NCBI GenBank assembly: GCA_964017155.1
Contig: OZ024861.1
Coordinates: 20,037,213 to 20,101,212 of the forward strand
Reading direction: 5' to 3'
Origin: Oasisia sp. SBJ-2009
Taxonomy: Eukaryota; Annelida; Polychaeta; Sabellida; Siboglinidae
Length of the DNA stretch: 64,000 nt
The translations under genes and the position numbers were made by a program. Every line of letters starts with the position of its first letter. The first letter of the stretch is position 1. This document shows positions 25,211 through 37,480 of the stretch, piece by piece. The notes beneath the pieces were generated by a model that worked only from the letters and a program-made list of their open reading frames with translations, did not search any database and was not told the DNA's origin.

Positions 25211-25236
25211 GATGCGCTACTTAGTGTATGCATCCA
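25211..25236. other. Satellite orientation-switch (inversion) junction
   Basis: A + strand monomer reads GATGCGCTA up to 25219, and the next bases, CTTAGTGTATGCATCC, are the minus-strand form. Extrapolating from each side, the two partial monomers share CTA at 25217-25219, so the join is compatible with 3 bp of microhomology and no inserted DNA. Short inverted arms GGATGC (25210-25215) and GCATCC (25229-25234) flank it. GC skew and all monomer-frame coding patterns change strand here. It could be a true inversion or inverted-duplication breakpoint, or an assembly join; the sequence alone does not decide. Confidence 0.9.
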
Positions 25237-25249
25237 ACCATCCATACGT

Positions 25250-25850
25250 AGCGCATCCATCCAACCACCCCTACTCAGCGAATCCATCCAACCACCGCTA
25301 ATCATCGCATCCAAACAACCACCCCTACTTAACGTGTCCATCCAACCACCCGTCTATAAAGCATCCATCCAACCACCCCTACTTAACGCATCCATCCAAC
25401 CACTCCTACTTATCGCATCCATCCAACCACCCCTAGTTATTGCATCCGTCCATTCACATCTACTTAATGCATCCATTCATTCACCTATACTGAATGCATG
25501 CTACGAACCACCCCTACTTAGCGAATCCATCCAACCACCGCTAACTATCGCATCCAAACAACCACCCCTACTTAACGCATCCATCCAACCACCCGTCTAT
25601 AAAGCATCCATCCAACCACCCCTACATAACGCATCAATTCAATCACCCCTACATAACGCATCCATTCATCCACCCCTATTTAACGTACCCATCCAACTAC
25701 CCCTACTTAACGCATCCATCCAACCACTCCTACTTATCGCCTCCATCCCACCACCCCTAGTTATTGCATCCGTCCATTCACATCTACTTAATGCATCCAT
25801 CCATTCACCTATACTGAATGCATCCAACGAACTACCCCTACTTAGCGCAT
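25250..25850 (-). repeat. Junction-proximal 243/324-bp HOR pair
   Basis: The landmark ACCACCGCTAA lies at 25,291 and 25,534 (243 bp, 9 monomers), while CCCTAGTTATTGC lies at 25,431 and 25,755 (324 bp, 12 monomers). The second copy therefore has three extra monomers (81 bp). It is the first organised repeat right of the orientation switch. Its TTATTGCATCCGTCC unit recurs throughout the right-arm core, at about 32,143, 41,525, 43,067, 44,669, 46,270, 50,682 and 52,283. Confidence 0.8.
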
Positions 25851-26507
25851 CCATTCAACCACCCGTATATAAAACACACATCCAGCCACCTCTACTTAAC
25901 GCATCCTTCAACCACGCCTACTTAACGCATCCATCCAACCACCCCTACTTAACGCATCCATCCAACCACCCCTACTTAAAACATCAATCCAACCACCCCT
26001 AATTAACGCATCCATCCAACAACCCCTAATTAACGCATCCATCCAACCACCCCTACTTAACGCATCCATCCAAACACCCCTACTTAGCGCTTCCATCCAA
26101 CCACCCCTACTTAGCGCATCAATCCAACCACCCCTAATTAACGCATCCATTCATCCTCCCTTACTTAGCGCATCCATCCAACCACCCCTACATAACGAAT
26201 CCATTCAACCACCCCTACTTAACGCATCCATCCAACCACCACTATTTAACGCATCCATCCAACCACCCCTACTTAACGCTTCCATCCAACCACACCTGTT
26301 TAATGCATCCATCTATTCACCTCTACTTAATGTATCCATCCAATCACCCCTACGTAGCGCATCCATCCAACAAACCCTACTTATCGCATCCAACCAACCA
26401 CCCTACATAACGCATCAATTCAACCACCCCTACATAACGCATCCATTCAACAACCCTTATTTAACGTATCCATCCAACCACCCCTACTTAACGCATCCAT
26501 TCAACCA

Positions 26508-26523
26508 CCCGTATATAAAGCAT
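26508..26523 (-). repeat. TATATAAAG-containing variant monomer (example)
   Basis: The middle of the monomer reads CCCGTATATAAAGC on + (GCTTTATATACGGG in the left arm, for example 250-263, 742-755 and 1,928-1,941). It occurs many times in both arms, usually once every few hundred bases. It resembles a TATA box, but it is simply a recurrent variant of the TTAAGTA core, and nothing around it looks like a promoter or a gene start. Confidence 0.7.
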
Positions 26524-27132
26524 TCATCCAACCACCCCTACTTAACGCATCCATTCAACCACTCCTACTTAACGAATCAATCCATTCTCCTCTACTGAAT
26601 GCATCCAACCATTCACCTCTACTTAACCCATTCATCCAACCACCCCTACTTAGCGAATCCATCCAACCACCCCTAATTAACGCAACCAAACAACCACCCC
26701 TACTTAACGCATCCATTCAACCACCCGTATATAAAGCATCCATCCAACCACCGCTATTTAACGCATCCATTCAACCACCCCTACTTAACGCATCCATCCA
26801 ATCACCCCTACTTAACGTATCAATCCAATCACTCCTACTTAATGCATCCATCCAATCACCCCTACTTAGCGCATCCATCCAACTACCTCTACATAACGCA
26901 TCCAGCCAACCATCCCTATTTAAAGCATCCAATCAACCACCCTTACTTAACGCATCCATCCAACCACGCCTATATAACGCATCCTTTCAACCACCCCTAC
27001 TTAACGCATACATCCAACCACCCCTATAACGCATCAATTCAACCACCCCTAATTAACGCATCCATTTAACCTCCCTTACTTAACGCATCAATCCAACCAC
27101 CCTATTTAACGTATCCATCCAACCACCCCTAA

Positions 27133-27172
27133 TTAATGCATAAGTCCAACCACCCTTACTTTTCTTAACACA
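27133..27172 (-). repeat. 32-bp variant monomer (right-arm example)
   Basis: The inverted form, AATGCATAAGTCC followed by CCCTTACTTTTCTTAAC. Further right-arm copies lie near 31,580, 33,830, 36,555, 37,615, 39,010, 39,931, 41,015, 42,557, 44,430, 46,031, 47,956, 50,171, 52,044, 53,969, 56,722, 58,376, 59,249, 59,443 and 60,197, roughly one per HOR. TTTATTTAACGC and TTTACTTAACGC endings distinguish sub-lineages. Confidence 0.85.
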
Positions 27173-28639
27173 TCCATCCAACCACCCCTACTTAACGCAT
27201 CCATCCAACCACACCTATTTAATGCATCCATCTATTCACCTCTACTTATTGTATCCATCCAACCAACCCTACGTAGCGCATCCATCCAACCACCCCTACT
27301 TAGCGAATCCATCCAACAAACCCTACTTATCGCATCCAACCAACCACCCCTACTTAACGCATCCATCCAACCACCCGTATATAAATCATCCATCCAACCA
27401 CCCCTACTTAACGCATCTATCCATTCTCTTCTACTGAATGCATCCAAGCATTCACCTCTACTTATCGCAACCATCCAACCACCCCTACATAACGCATCAA
27501 TTCAAACACCCCTACATAACGCATCCGTTCAACAACCCTTATTTAGCGTATCCATCCAACCACCCCTACTTAACGCATCCATTCAACCACCCGTATATAA
27601 AGCATTCATCCAATCACCCCTACTTATCGCATCTATTCAACCACTCCTACTTAACGCATCCATCCAACCACCCCTACTTAACGCATCCATCCAACCACCC
27701 CTACTTAACGCATCCATCCAACCACTCCTACTTATCGCTTACATCCACCCACCACTACTTATCGAATCAATCCATTCTCCTCTACTGAATGCATCCAACC
27801 ATTCACCTCTACTTAGCCCATCCATCCAACCAAGCCTACTTAATGCATCCATCTATTCACCTCTACTTAATGTATCAATACAACCAACCCTACTTAGCCC
27901 ATTCATCCAACCACCCCTACTAAGCGAATCCTTCCAACCACCCCTAATTAACGCATCCAACCAACCACCCCTACTTAACGCATCCATTCAACCACCCGTA
28001 TATAAAGCAACCTTCCAACCACCGCTATTTAACGCATCCATTCAACCACCCCTACTTAGCGCATCCATCCAACCAACCCTACTTAACGTATCAATCCAAC
28101 CACTCCTACTTAATGCATCCATCCAATCACCCCTACTTAACGCATCCATCCAACTAACTCTACATAACGCAGCCAGCCATCCATCCATAATTAACGCATC
28201 CATCCAACCACCCCTACTTAGCGCATCCATCCAAACACCCCTACTTAGCGCTTCTATCCAACCACCCCTAACTAAAGCATCCAATCAACCACCCTTACTT
28301 AACGCATCCATCCAACCACGCCTACATAACGCATCCTTTCAACCACCACTATAACGCATCAATTCAACCACCCCTAATTAAGGCATCCATTCAACCTCCC
28401 TTACTTAACGCATCCATCCAACCACCCCTATTTAACGTATCCATCCAACCAACCCTACTTAACGTATCAATCCAACCACTCCTACTTAATGCATCCATCC
28501 AATCACCCCATCTTAACGCATCCATCCAACTACCTCTACATAACGCATCCAGCCAACCATCCCTAATTAACGCATCCATCCAACCACCCCTACTTAGCGC
28601 ATCCATCCAAACACCCCTACTTAGCGCTTCCATCCAACC

Positions 28640-30260
28640 ACTCCTAGTTAATGCATCTATCCAATCACCCCTACTTAACGCATCCATCCAACCACCTCTA
28701 CTTAACGCATCCATCTAACCACCCGTAATTATAGCATCCATCCAACCACCCCTACTTAATGCATCTATCCAACAACCCCTACTTAACGCATCCATCCAAC
28801 CACCCTTACTTAACGCATCCATCCAACCTCTCCTACTTGTCGCGTCCATCGAACCACCCCTACTTCATCCATCCTTCCATTCACCTCAACTGAATGCATC
28901 CAACGAACCACCCCTACTTAACGCATCCATTCAACCACCCGTATATAAAGCATCCATCCAACCACCTCTACTTAACGCATCCATTCAACCACACCTACTT
29001 AACGCATCCATCCAACCACCCCTACTTAGCGCATCCATCCAACCACCCCTACTTAAAACATCAATACAACCACCCCTAATTAACGCTTCCATTCAACCAC
29101 CCTTACTTAACGCATCCATCCAACAACCCCTACATAAAGCATCCATTCAACCAACCCTACATAACGCATCCATCCAACCACCCCTACATAACGCATCCAT
29201 TCAACCACAACAACTAAACGCATCCATCCAACCACCACTACTTAACGCATCCACCCAACCACCCCTACTAAATGCATCCATTCAACCACACCTATTTAAT
29301 GCATCAATTTGTTCACCTCTACTTAATATATCCATCATCCAACCACCAATACTTAGCGCATCCATCCAACCACCCCTACCTAGCGAATCGATCCAACCAC
29401 ATCTTATTAACGCATCCAACCAACCACCAATCACCCCTACATAACGCATCCATCCAACCACCCGTAATTAGAGCATCCATCCAACCACCCCTACTTAATG
29501 CATCCGTCCAACCACCCCTACTTAACGCAACCAAACAACCACCCCTACCTAACGCATCCATCCAACCACCCCTACTTAACGCATCCATCCAATCACCCCT
29601 ACTGAACGTGTCAATCCAACCACCCCTACTTAACGCATCAATCCAACCACCCCTAATTAAGGCATCCATTCAATCACCCTTACTTAATGCATGCATCCAA
29701 CCAACCCTACATAACGCATCCATCCAACCACACCTACTTAACGCATCCATCCAACCACCCCTACTTAACGTATCAGTCCAACCACTCCTACTTAATGCAT
29801 CCATCCAATCACCCCTACTTAACGCATCCATCCAACTACCTCTACATAACGCATCCTGCCAACCATCCCTAATTAGCGCATCCATAAAACCACTCCTACT
29901 TAGCGCATCCATCCAAACAACCCTACTTAGCGCTTCCATCCAACCACCCCTACTTAACGCATCAATCCAACCACCCCTAATTAAAGCATCCAATCAACCA
30001 CCCTTACTTAACGCATCCATAAAACCACCCCTATAACGCATCAATTCAACCACCCCTACTTAACGCATCCATTCAACCACCCGTATTTAACATATCCATC
30101 CAACCACCCCTACTAAACTCATCCATCCAACGAAGCCTACTTAATGCGTCCATCTATTCAGCTCTACTTTATGTATCAATCCAACCACCCCTACTTAGCC
30201 CATTCATCCAACCACCCCTACATAGCGAATCCATCCAACCACCCCTAATTAACGCATCCA
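28640..30260 (-). repeat. Inverted repeat, right arm (counterpart 23.56-25.01 kb)
   Basis: Holds the reverse complements of the rare left-arm landmarks in reversed order: GTCGCGTCCATCGAACC near 28,838, ATCCATCCTTCC near 28,868, a GCCAACC monomer near 29,857, CGAAGCCTAC near 30,132 and TTCAGCTCTAC near 30,156. The segment is about 170 bp longer than its partner, and the middle contains monomers lacking in the left copy. It also carries the earliest in-window copy of the GTTCACCTCTAC monomer (about 29,312) that marks the core 1.6-kb HOR. Confidence 0.78.
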
Positions 30261-31413
30261 TTCAACCACCCTTATATAAAGCATACATCCAACCACCTCT
30301 ACTTAACGCATCCATTCAACCTCGCCTACTTAACGCATCCATTCAACCACGCCTACATAGCGCATCCTTCCAACCACCCCTACTTAAAACATCATTCCAA
30401 CCACCCCTAATTAACGCATCCATTCAACTACCCTTACTTAACGCATCCATCCAACCACCCCTACATAAAGCACCCATTCAACCAACCCTACTTAGCGCAT
30501 CCATCCAATCACCCCTATATAACGCATCCATTCAACAACCCTTATTTAACGCACCCATCCAACCACCTCTACATAACGCATCCATCCAACCAAGCCTACT
30601 TAATGCACCCATCTATTCACCTCTACTTAATGTATCAATCCAACCACCCCTACTTAGCCTATTCATCCAACCACCCCTACTTAGCGAATCCATCCAACCA
30701 CCCCTAATTAACGCATCCAACCAACCACCCCTACTTAACGCATCCATTCAACCACCCGTATATAAGGCATCCATCTAACCACCCCTACTTAACGTATCAA
30801 TCCAACCACTCCTACTTACTGCATCCATCCAATCACCACTACTTAACGCATCCATCCAACTGCCTCTACATAACGCATCCAGCCAACTACACCTATTTAA
30901 TGCATCAATTTGTTCACCTCTACTTAATATATCCATCATCCAACCACCAATACTTAGCGCATCCATCCAACCACCCCTACCTAGCGAATCGATCCAACCA
31001 CACCTTATCAACGCATCCAACCAACCACCCCTACTTAACGCATCCATTCAACCACCCGTATATAAAGCATCCATTCAACCACCCCTACTTAACGCATCCG
31101 TCCAACCACTCCTACTTAATGCATCCATCCAATCACCCCTACTTAACGCATCCATCCAACCACCCCTAATTAACGCATTCATTCAACCGCCCGTATATAA
31201 AGCATCCATCCAACCACCCCTAAATAGCGCATCCATCCATCCACCCCTACATGACTTATCAATCCAACCACTCCTACTTAATGCATCCATCCAATCACCC
31301 TTACTTAGCACATCCATCCAACCACCTCTGCTTAACGCATCCATCCAACCACCGCTATTTAGCGTATCCATTAAACCACTCCTACTTAACGCATCCAACC
31401 TACCACCCCTACT

Positions 31414-31920
31414 TAGCGCATCAATTCAACCACCCCTAATTAACGCATCCATTCAACCTCCCTTACTTGACGCATCCATCCAACCACCCCTACATAACGA
31501 ATCCATTCATCCACCCCTACTTAACGCATCAGTCCAACCACCCCTATTTAACGTATCCATCCAACCACCCCTAATTAATGCATAAGTCCAACCACCCTTA
31601 CTTTTCTTAACGCATCCATCCATTCTCCTCTACTGAATGCATCCAACCATTCACCTCTATTTAACGCATCCACCCAACCACCCCTACCTATCGCATCAAT
31701 TAAATCACCCCTACATAACGCATCCATTCAACCACCCCTGTTTAGCGCATCAATTCAACCACCCCTAATTAACGCATCCATTCAACCTCCCTTACTTGAC
31801 GCATCCATCCAACCACCCCTACATAACGAATCCATTCATCCACCCCTACTTAACGCATCAGTCCAACCACCCCTATTTAACGTATCCATCCAACCACCCC
31901 TAATTAATGCATAAGTCCAA
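31414..31920 (-). repeat. 329-bp local duplication
   Basis: TAGCGCATCAATTC at 31,414 recurs at 31,743 (offset 329), and CTTGACGC at 31,466 recurs at 31,795. The first copy ends with the 32-bp monomer (CTTTTCTTAACG near 31,606). In the second the unit is near normal length (CTTACTTAGCAC near 31,926), which explains why 329 is 12 monomers plus 5 bp. Confidence 0.8.
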
Positions 31921-31959
31921 CCACCCTTACTTAGCACATCCATACAACCACCTCTGCTT

Positions 31960-34900
31960 AACGCATCCATCCATTCACCTCTATTTAACGCATCCACCCA
32001 ACCACCCCTACCTATCGCATCAATTCAATCACCCCTACATAACGCATCCATTCAACCACCCCTGTTTAACGTATCCATTCAACCACCCCTACTTAACGGA
32101 TCCATCCAACCACCCCTACTTATCGCATCCATCCAACCACCCCTAGTTATTGCATCCGTCCATTCACATCAACTTAATGCATCCACCCATTCACCTCTAC
32201 TGAATGCATCCAACGAACCACCCCTACTTAACGCATCCATTCAACCACCCGTATATAAAGCATACATCCAACCACCTCTACTTAACGCATCCATTCAACC
32301 ACGCCTACTTAACGCATCCATTCAACCCCGCCTACTTAACGCATCCATCCAACCACCCCTACTTAAAACATCATTCCAACCACCCCTAATTAACGCATCC
32401 ATTCAACTACCCTTACTTAGCGCATCCATCCAATCACCCCTATATAACGCATCCATTCAACAACCCTTATTTAACGCATCCATCCAACCACCTCTACATA
32501 ACGCATCCATCCAACCAAGCCTACTTAATGCACCCATCTATTCACCTCTACTTAATGTATCAATCCAACCACCCCTACTTAGCCTATTCATCCAACCACC
32601 CCTACTTAGCGAATCCATCCAACCACCCCTAATTAACGCATCCAACCAACCACCCCTACTTAACGCATCCATTCAACCACCCGTATATAAGGCATCCATC
32701 CAACCACCCCTACTTAACGTATCAATCCAACCACTCCTACTTACTGCATCCATCCAATCACCACTACTTAACGCATCCATCCAACTGCCTCTACATAAAG
32801 CATCCAGCCAACTACACGTATTTAATGCATCAATTTGTTCACCTCTACTTAATATATCCATCATCCAACCACCAATACTTAGCGCATCCATCCAACCACC
32901 CCTACCTAGCGAATCGATCCAACCACACCTTATCAACGCATCCAACCAACCACCCCTACTTAACGCATCCATTCAACCACCCGTATATAAAGCATCCATT
33001 CAACCACCCCTACTTAACGCATCCGTCCAACCACTCCTACTTAATGCATCCATCCAATCTCCCCTACTTAACGCATCCATCCATCCACCTCTTCTTAGCG
33101 CATCCATCCAACAACCCCTAATTAACGCATCCATCCAACCACCCCTACTTAACGCATCCATCCAAACACCCCTACTTAGCGCTTCCATCCAATCACCCCT
33201 ACTTAGCGCATCAATCCAACCACCCCTAATTAACGCATCCATTCAACCTCCCTTACTTGACCCATCCATCCAACCACCCCTACATAACGAAACCATTCAA
33301 CCACCCCTACATAACGCATCAGTCCAACCACCCCTACTTAACGCATCCATCCAAACACCCCTACTTAGCGCTTCCATCCAACCACCCCTACTTAACGCAT
33401 CAATCCAACAACCCCTAATTAACGCATTATTTCAACCGCCCGTATATAAAGCATCCATCCAACCACCCCTAAATAGCGCATCCATCCATCCACCCCTACA
33501 TGACTTATCAATCCAATCACTCCTACTTAATGCATCCATCCAATCACCCTTACTTAGCACATCCATCCAACCACCTCTGCTTAACGCATCCATCCAACCA
33601 CCGCTATTTAGCGTATCCATTAAACCACCCCTACTTAACGCATCCAACCTACCACCCCTACTTAGCGCATCAATTCAACCACCCCTAATTAACGCATCCA
33701 TTCAACCTCCCTTACTTGACGCATCCATCCAACCACCCCTACATAACGAATCCATTCATCCACCCCTACTTAACGCATCAGTCCAACCACCCCTATTTAA
33801 CGTATCCATCCAACCACCCCTAATTAATGCATAAGTCCAACCACCCTTACTTTTCTTAACACATCCATCCATCCACCACTACTTAACGCATCCATCCAAC
33901 CACCCCTACTTAACGCATCCATCTAACCACACCTATTTAATGCATCCATCTATTCACCTCAACTTAATATATCCATCCAACCACCCCTACCTAGCGCATC
34001 CATCCAGCCACCCCTACTTAGCGAATCCATCCAACAAACCCTACTTATCGCATCCAACCAACCACCCCTACTTAACGCATCCATCCATTCTCTTCTACTG
34101 AATGCATCCAAGCATTCACCTCTACTTATCGCATCCATCCAACCACCCCTACATAACGCATCAATTCAACCACCCCTACATAACGCATCCATTCAACAAC
34201 CCATATTTAACGTATCCATCCAACCACCCCTACTTAACGCATCCATTCAACCACCCGTATATAAAGCATTCATCCAACCACCCCTACTTAACGCATCCAT
34301 TCAACCATTCCTGCTTAACGCATCAATCCAACCACCCCTACTTAACGCATCCATCCAACCACCCCTACTTAACGCATCCATCCAACCACTCCTACTTATC
34401 GCATACATACACCCACCACGACTTAACGAATCAATCCATTCTCCTCTACTGAATGCATCCAACCATTCATCTCTACTTAACCTATCCATCCAACCACCCC
34501 TACTTAACGCATCCATCCAACCAAGCCTACTTAATGCATCCATCTATTCACCTCTACTTAATGTATTAATCAACCACCACTACTTAGCCCATTCGTCCAA
34601 CCACCCCTACTTAGCGAATCCATCCAACCACCCCTAATTAACGCATCCAACCATCCACCCCTACTTAGCGCATCCATTGAACCACCCGTATATACAGCAT
34701 CCATCCAACCACCCCTACTTAACGCATCCAAACAACCACCCCTACTTAACGCATCCATCCAACCACCCCTACTTAACGCATCCATCCAACCACCCCTACT
34801 GAACGTGTCAATCCAACCACTCCTACTTAATGCATCTATCCAATCATCCCTACTTAACGCATCCATCCAACCACCTCTACTTAACGCATCCATCCAACCA

Positions 34901-37480
34901 CCCCTAATTAAAGCATCCATCCAACCACCCCTACTTAACGCATCCATCCAATCACCCCTACTTAGCGCTTCCATCCAACCACCCCTACTTAATGCATCCA
35001 TCCATTCACCTCTACTGAATGCATCCATCCATTCACCTCTACTTAACGCATCCATACAACCACCCCTACTTATTGCATCCATCCAACCACCCCTACTTAA
35101 CGCATCCATCCAACCACCCCTACTTAACGCATCCATGCAACAACCCCTGCTTAACGCATCCATCCAAACACCCCTACTTAACGCATCCATCCAACCACCC
35201 CTACTTAACGTAACAATCCAACCACTCCTACTTAATGCATCCATCCAGTCACCCCTACTTAACGCATCCATGCAACCACCTCTACATGACGCATCCATTC
35301 AACCACGCATAATTAACGCATCCATCCAACAACCCCTACTTAACGCATCCATCCAAACACCCCTACTTAACGCATCCATCCAACCACCCCTACTTAACGC
35401 ATCAATCCAACCACCCCTAATTAACGCATCCATTCAATCACCCTTACTTAATGCATCCATCCAACCAACCCTACATAACGCTTCCATCCAACCACCCCTA
35501 CTTAACGCATCACTCCAACCACCGCTATTTAACGTATCCATCCAACTACCCCTACTTAACGCATCCATCCAACCACTCCTACTTATCGCATCCATCCAAC
35601 CACCCCTACTTAACGCATCCATCCAACCACCCCTACTTAACGTAACAATCCAACCACTCCTACTTAATGCATCCATCCAGTCACCCCTACTTAACGCATC
35701 CATCCAACCACCTCTACCTGACGCATCCATCCAACCACGCATAATTAACGCATCCATCCAACCACCCCTACTTACCGCATCCATCCAACCTCTCCTACTT
35801 AACGCATCCATCCAAACATGCCTACTTAGCGCTTCCATCCAACCACCCCTACTTAACGCATCCATCCAACCACCGCTATTTAACGTATCCATCCAACTAC
35901 CCCTACTTAACGCATCCATCCAAACACCCCTACTTAACGCATCCATCCAACCACCCCTACTTAACGCATCAATCCAACCACCCCTAATTAAAGCATCCAT
36001 TCAATCACCCTTACTTAATGCATCCATCCAACCACCCCTACTTAACGCATCCATCCAACCACCGCTATTTAACGTATCCATCCAACTACCCCTATTTAAC
36101 GCATCCATCCAACCACTCCTACTTATCGCATCCATCCAACCACCCCTACTTAGTGCATCCGTCCATCCACCTATACTTAAAGCTTCCATCCATTCACCTT
36201 TACTGAATGCATCCAACCAACCACCGCTACTTAACGTATCCATTCTACCACCCGTATATAAAGCATCCATACAACCACCCCTACTTAACGCATCCATTCA
36301 ACCACTCCTACTTAACGCATCGATCCAACCACCCCTAATTAACGCATCCATTCAACCACCCTTACGTAACGCATCCATCCAACCACCCCTACATAAAGCA
36401 TCCATTCAAACAACCATACTTAGCGCATCCATCCAATCACCCCTATATAACATATCCATTCAACCACCACTACTTAGCGCATCCATCCAACCACCCCTAC
36501 TTAACGCATCCATTCAAACACCCCTACTTATCGCATCCATCCAACCACCCCTAATTAAATGCATAAGTCCAACCACCCTTACTTTACTTAACGCATCCAT
36601 CCAACCACCCCTACTTTACGCATCCATCCAATCACCCCTATATAACGCATCCATTCAACCACCAATAATTAACGCATCCATCCAACCACCCCTACTTAAC
36701 GCATCCTTTCAACCACCCGTATATACAGCATCCATCCAACCACCCCTATTTAATGCATCCATCCAACGACCCCTACTTAGCGTATCAATCCAACCACTCC
36801 TACTTAATGCATTAATCCAATCACCCCTACTTCACGCATTCATCCAACTACCTCTACATAACGCATCCATCCAAACACCCCTACTTAACGCCATCCATCC
36901 AAACACCCCTACTTAACGCATCCATCCAAACACCCCTACTTAACGCATCAAACCAACCACCCCTAATTTACGCATCCATTCAACCACACTTACGTAACGC
37001 ATCCATCCAAACACCCCTATAAAACGCATCCTTTCAACCGTCCCTTCTTAACGCATCCATCCAACCACCCCTATAACGCATCAATTCAACCACCCCTACT
37101 TAACGTATCCATTCAACAACCCCTATTTGACGTATCCATCCAACCACCACTACTTAACGCATCCATCCAAACACCCCTACTTAGCGCATCCATCCAACCA
37201 CCCCTACCTAACGCATCAATCCAACCACCCCTGATTAACGCAACCATTCAATCACCCTTTCCTAATGCATCCATCCAACCAACCCTACATAACGCATCCA
37301 TCCAACTACACCTACTTAACGCATCCATCCAACAACCCCTACTTAACGCATCCATCCAAACACCCCTACTTAACGCATACATCCAACCACCCCTACTTAA
37401 CGCATTAATCCAACCACCCCTAATGAACGCATCCATTCAATCACCCTTACTTAATGCATCCATCCAACCACCCCTACATA
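31960..37480 (-). repeat. Core super-repeat, copy 1
   Basis: Matches about 46,086-49,984 (offset 14,126, then 14,127 after a 1-bp difference near 34,570) and about 52,100-57,647 (offset about 20,140, rising to 20,167 after one extra monomer in the later copy). Only scattered substitutions were seen (for example near 32,818, 33,060 and 33,427), so identity is above about 99.5%. Homology with the 46-kb copy stops at about 35,857, and with the 52-kb copy at about 37,480. Confidence 0.88.

Larger units (their letters stand above)
1..25219 (+). repeat. 27-bp satellite array, left arm (G-rich strand on +)
   Basis: Uninterrupted head-to-tail array of a 27-bp monomer; 1190-1216 is a clean canonical copy. 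The GGATGGATGCG start and GGGGTGGTT end are nearly constant. Most variation falls in the central TTAAGTA segment (TTAATTA, ATAAGTA, TTATGTA, TTTATATAC, CTACGTA) and in the last four bases (GGTT, GAAT, GGTA, GTTT). Recurrent variants are shared between distant copies and so mark higher-order repeats. No stretch of even 100 bases lacks recognisable monomers, so there is no room for unique genes. Both array ends are unseen: the window starts inside a monomer. It is typical of eukaryotic satellite or minisatellite DNA. The family and species are not recognised. Confidence 0.97.
25851..28639 (-). repeat. Diverged right-arm satellite, including the 27.07-27.87-kb inverted counterpart
   Basis: Monomers with many private substitutions and no long near-identical copy close by. 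Within it, 27,070-27,870 is collinear in reverse with 20,975-21,660, including the 32-bp variant monomer at about 27,135-27,170. Near 28,040-28,290 and 28,390-28,710 a shared order of variants indicates an old duplication of about 0.4 kb. Nothing other than satellite is seen. Confidence 0.75.

Noticed and set aside
24784..25341. 185-codon frame crossing the inversion junction, apparent chimeric protein
   Set aside because: It simply reads MDALSRGGW-type repeats on one side and PPLLNASIQ-type on the other because the satellite flips orientation.
26508..26523. TATATAAAG as promoter TATA boxes
   Set aside because: It recurs as a standard monomer variant throughout both arms, without any gene downstream.
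34805..36916. Open frame of about 703 codons (periodic PPLLNASIQ) as a repeat-protein gene
   Set aside because: It is a frame-3 reading of the satellite, starts at an arbitrary ATG-type variant, overlaps open frames on both strands, has no promoter or non-repeat domain, and ends at an off-length unit. Its 54,945-57,083 twin is explained by duplication.
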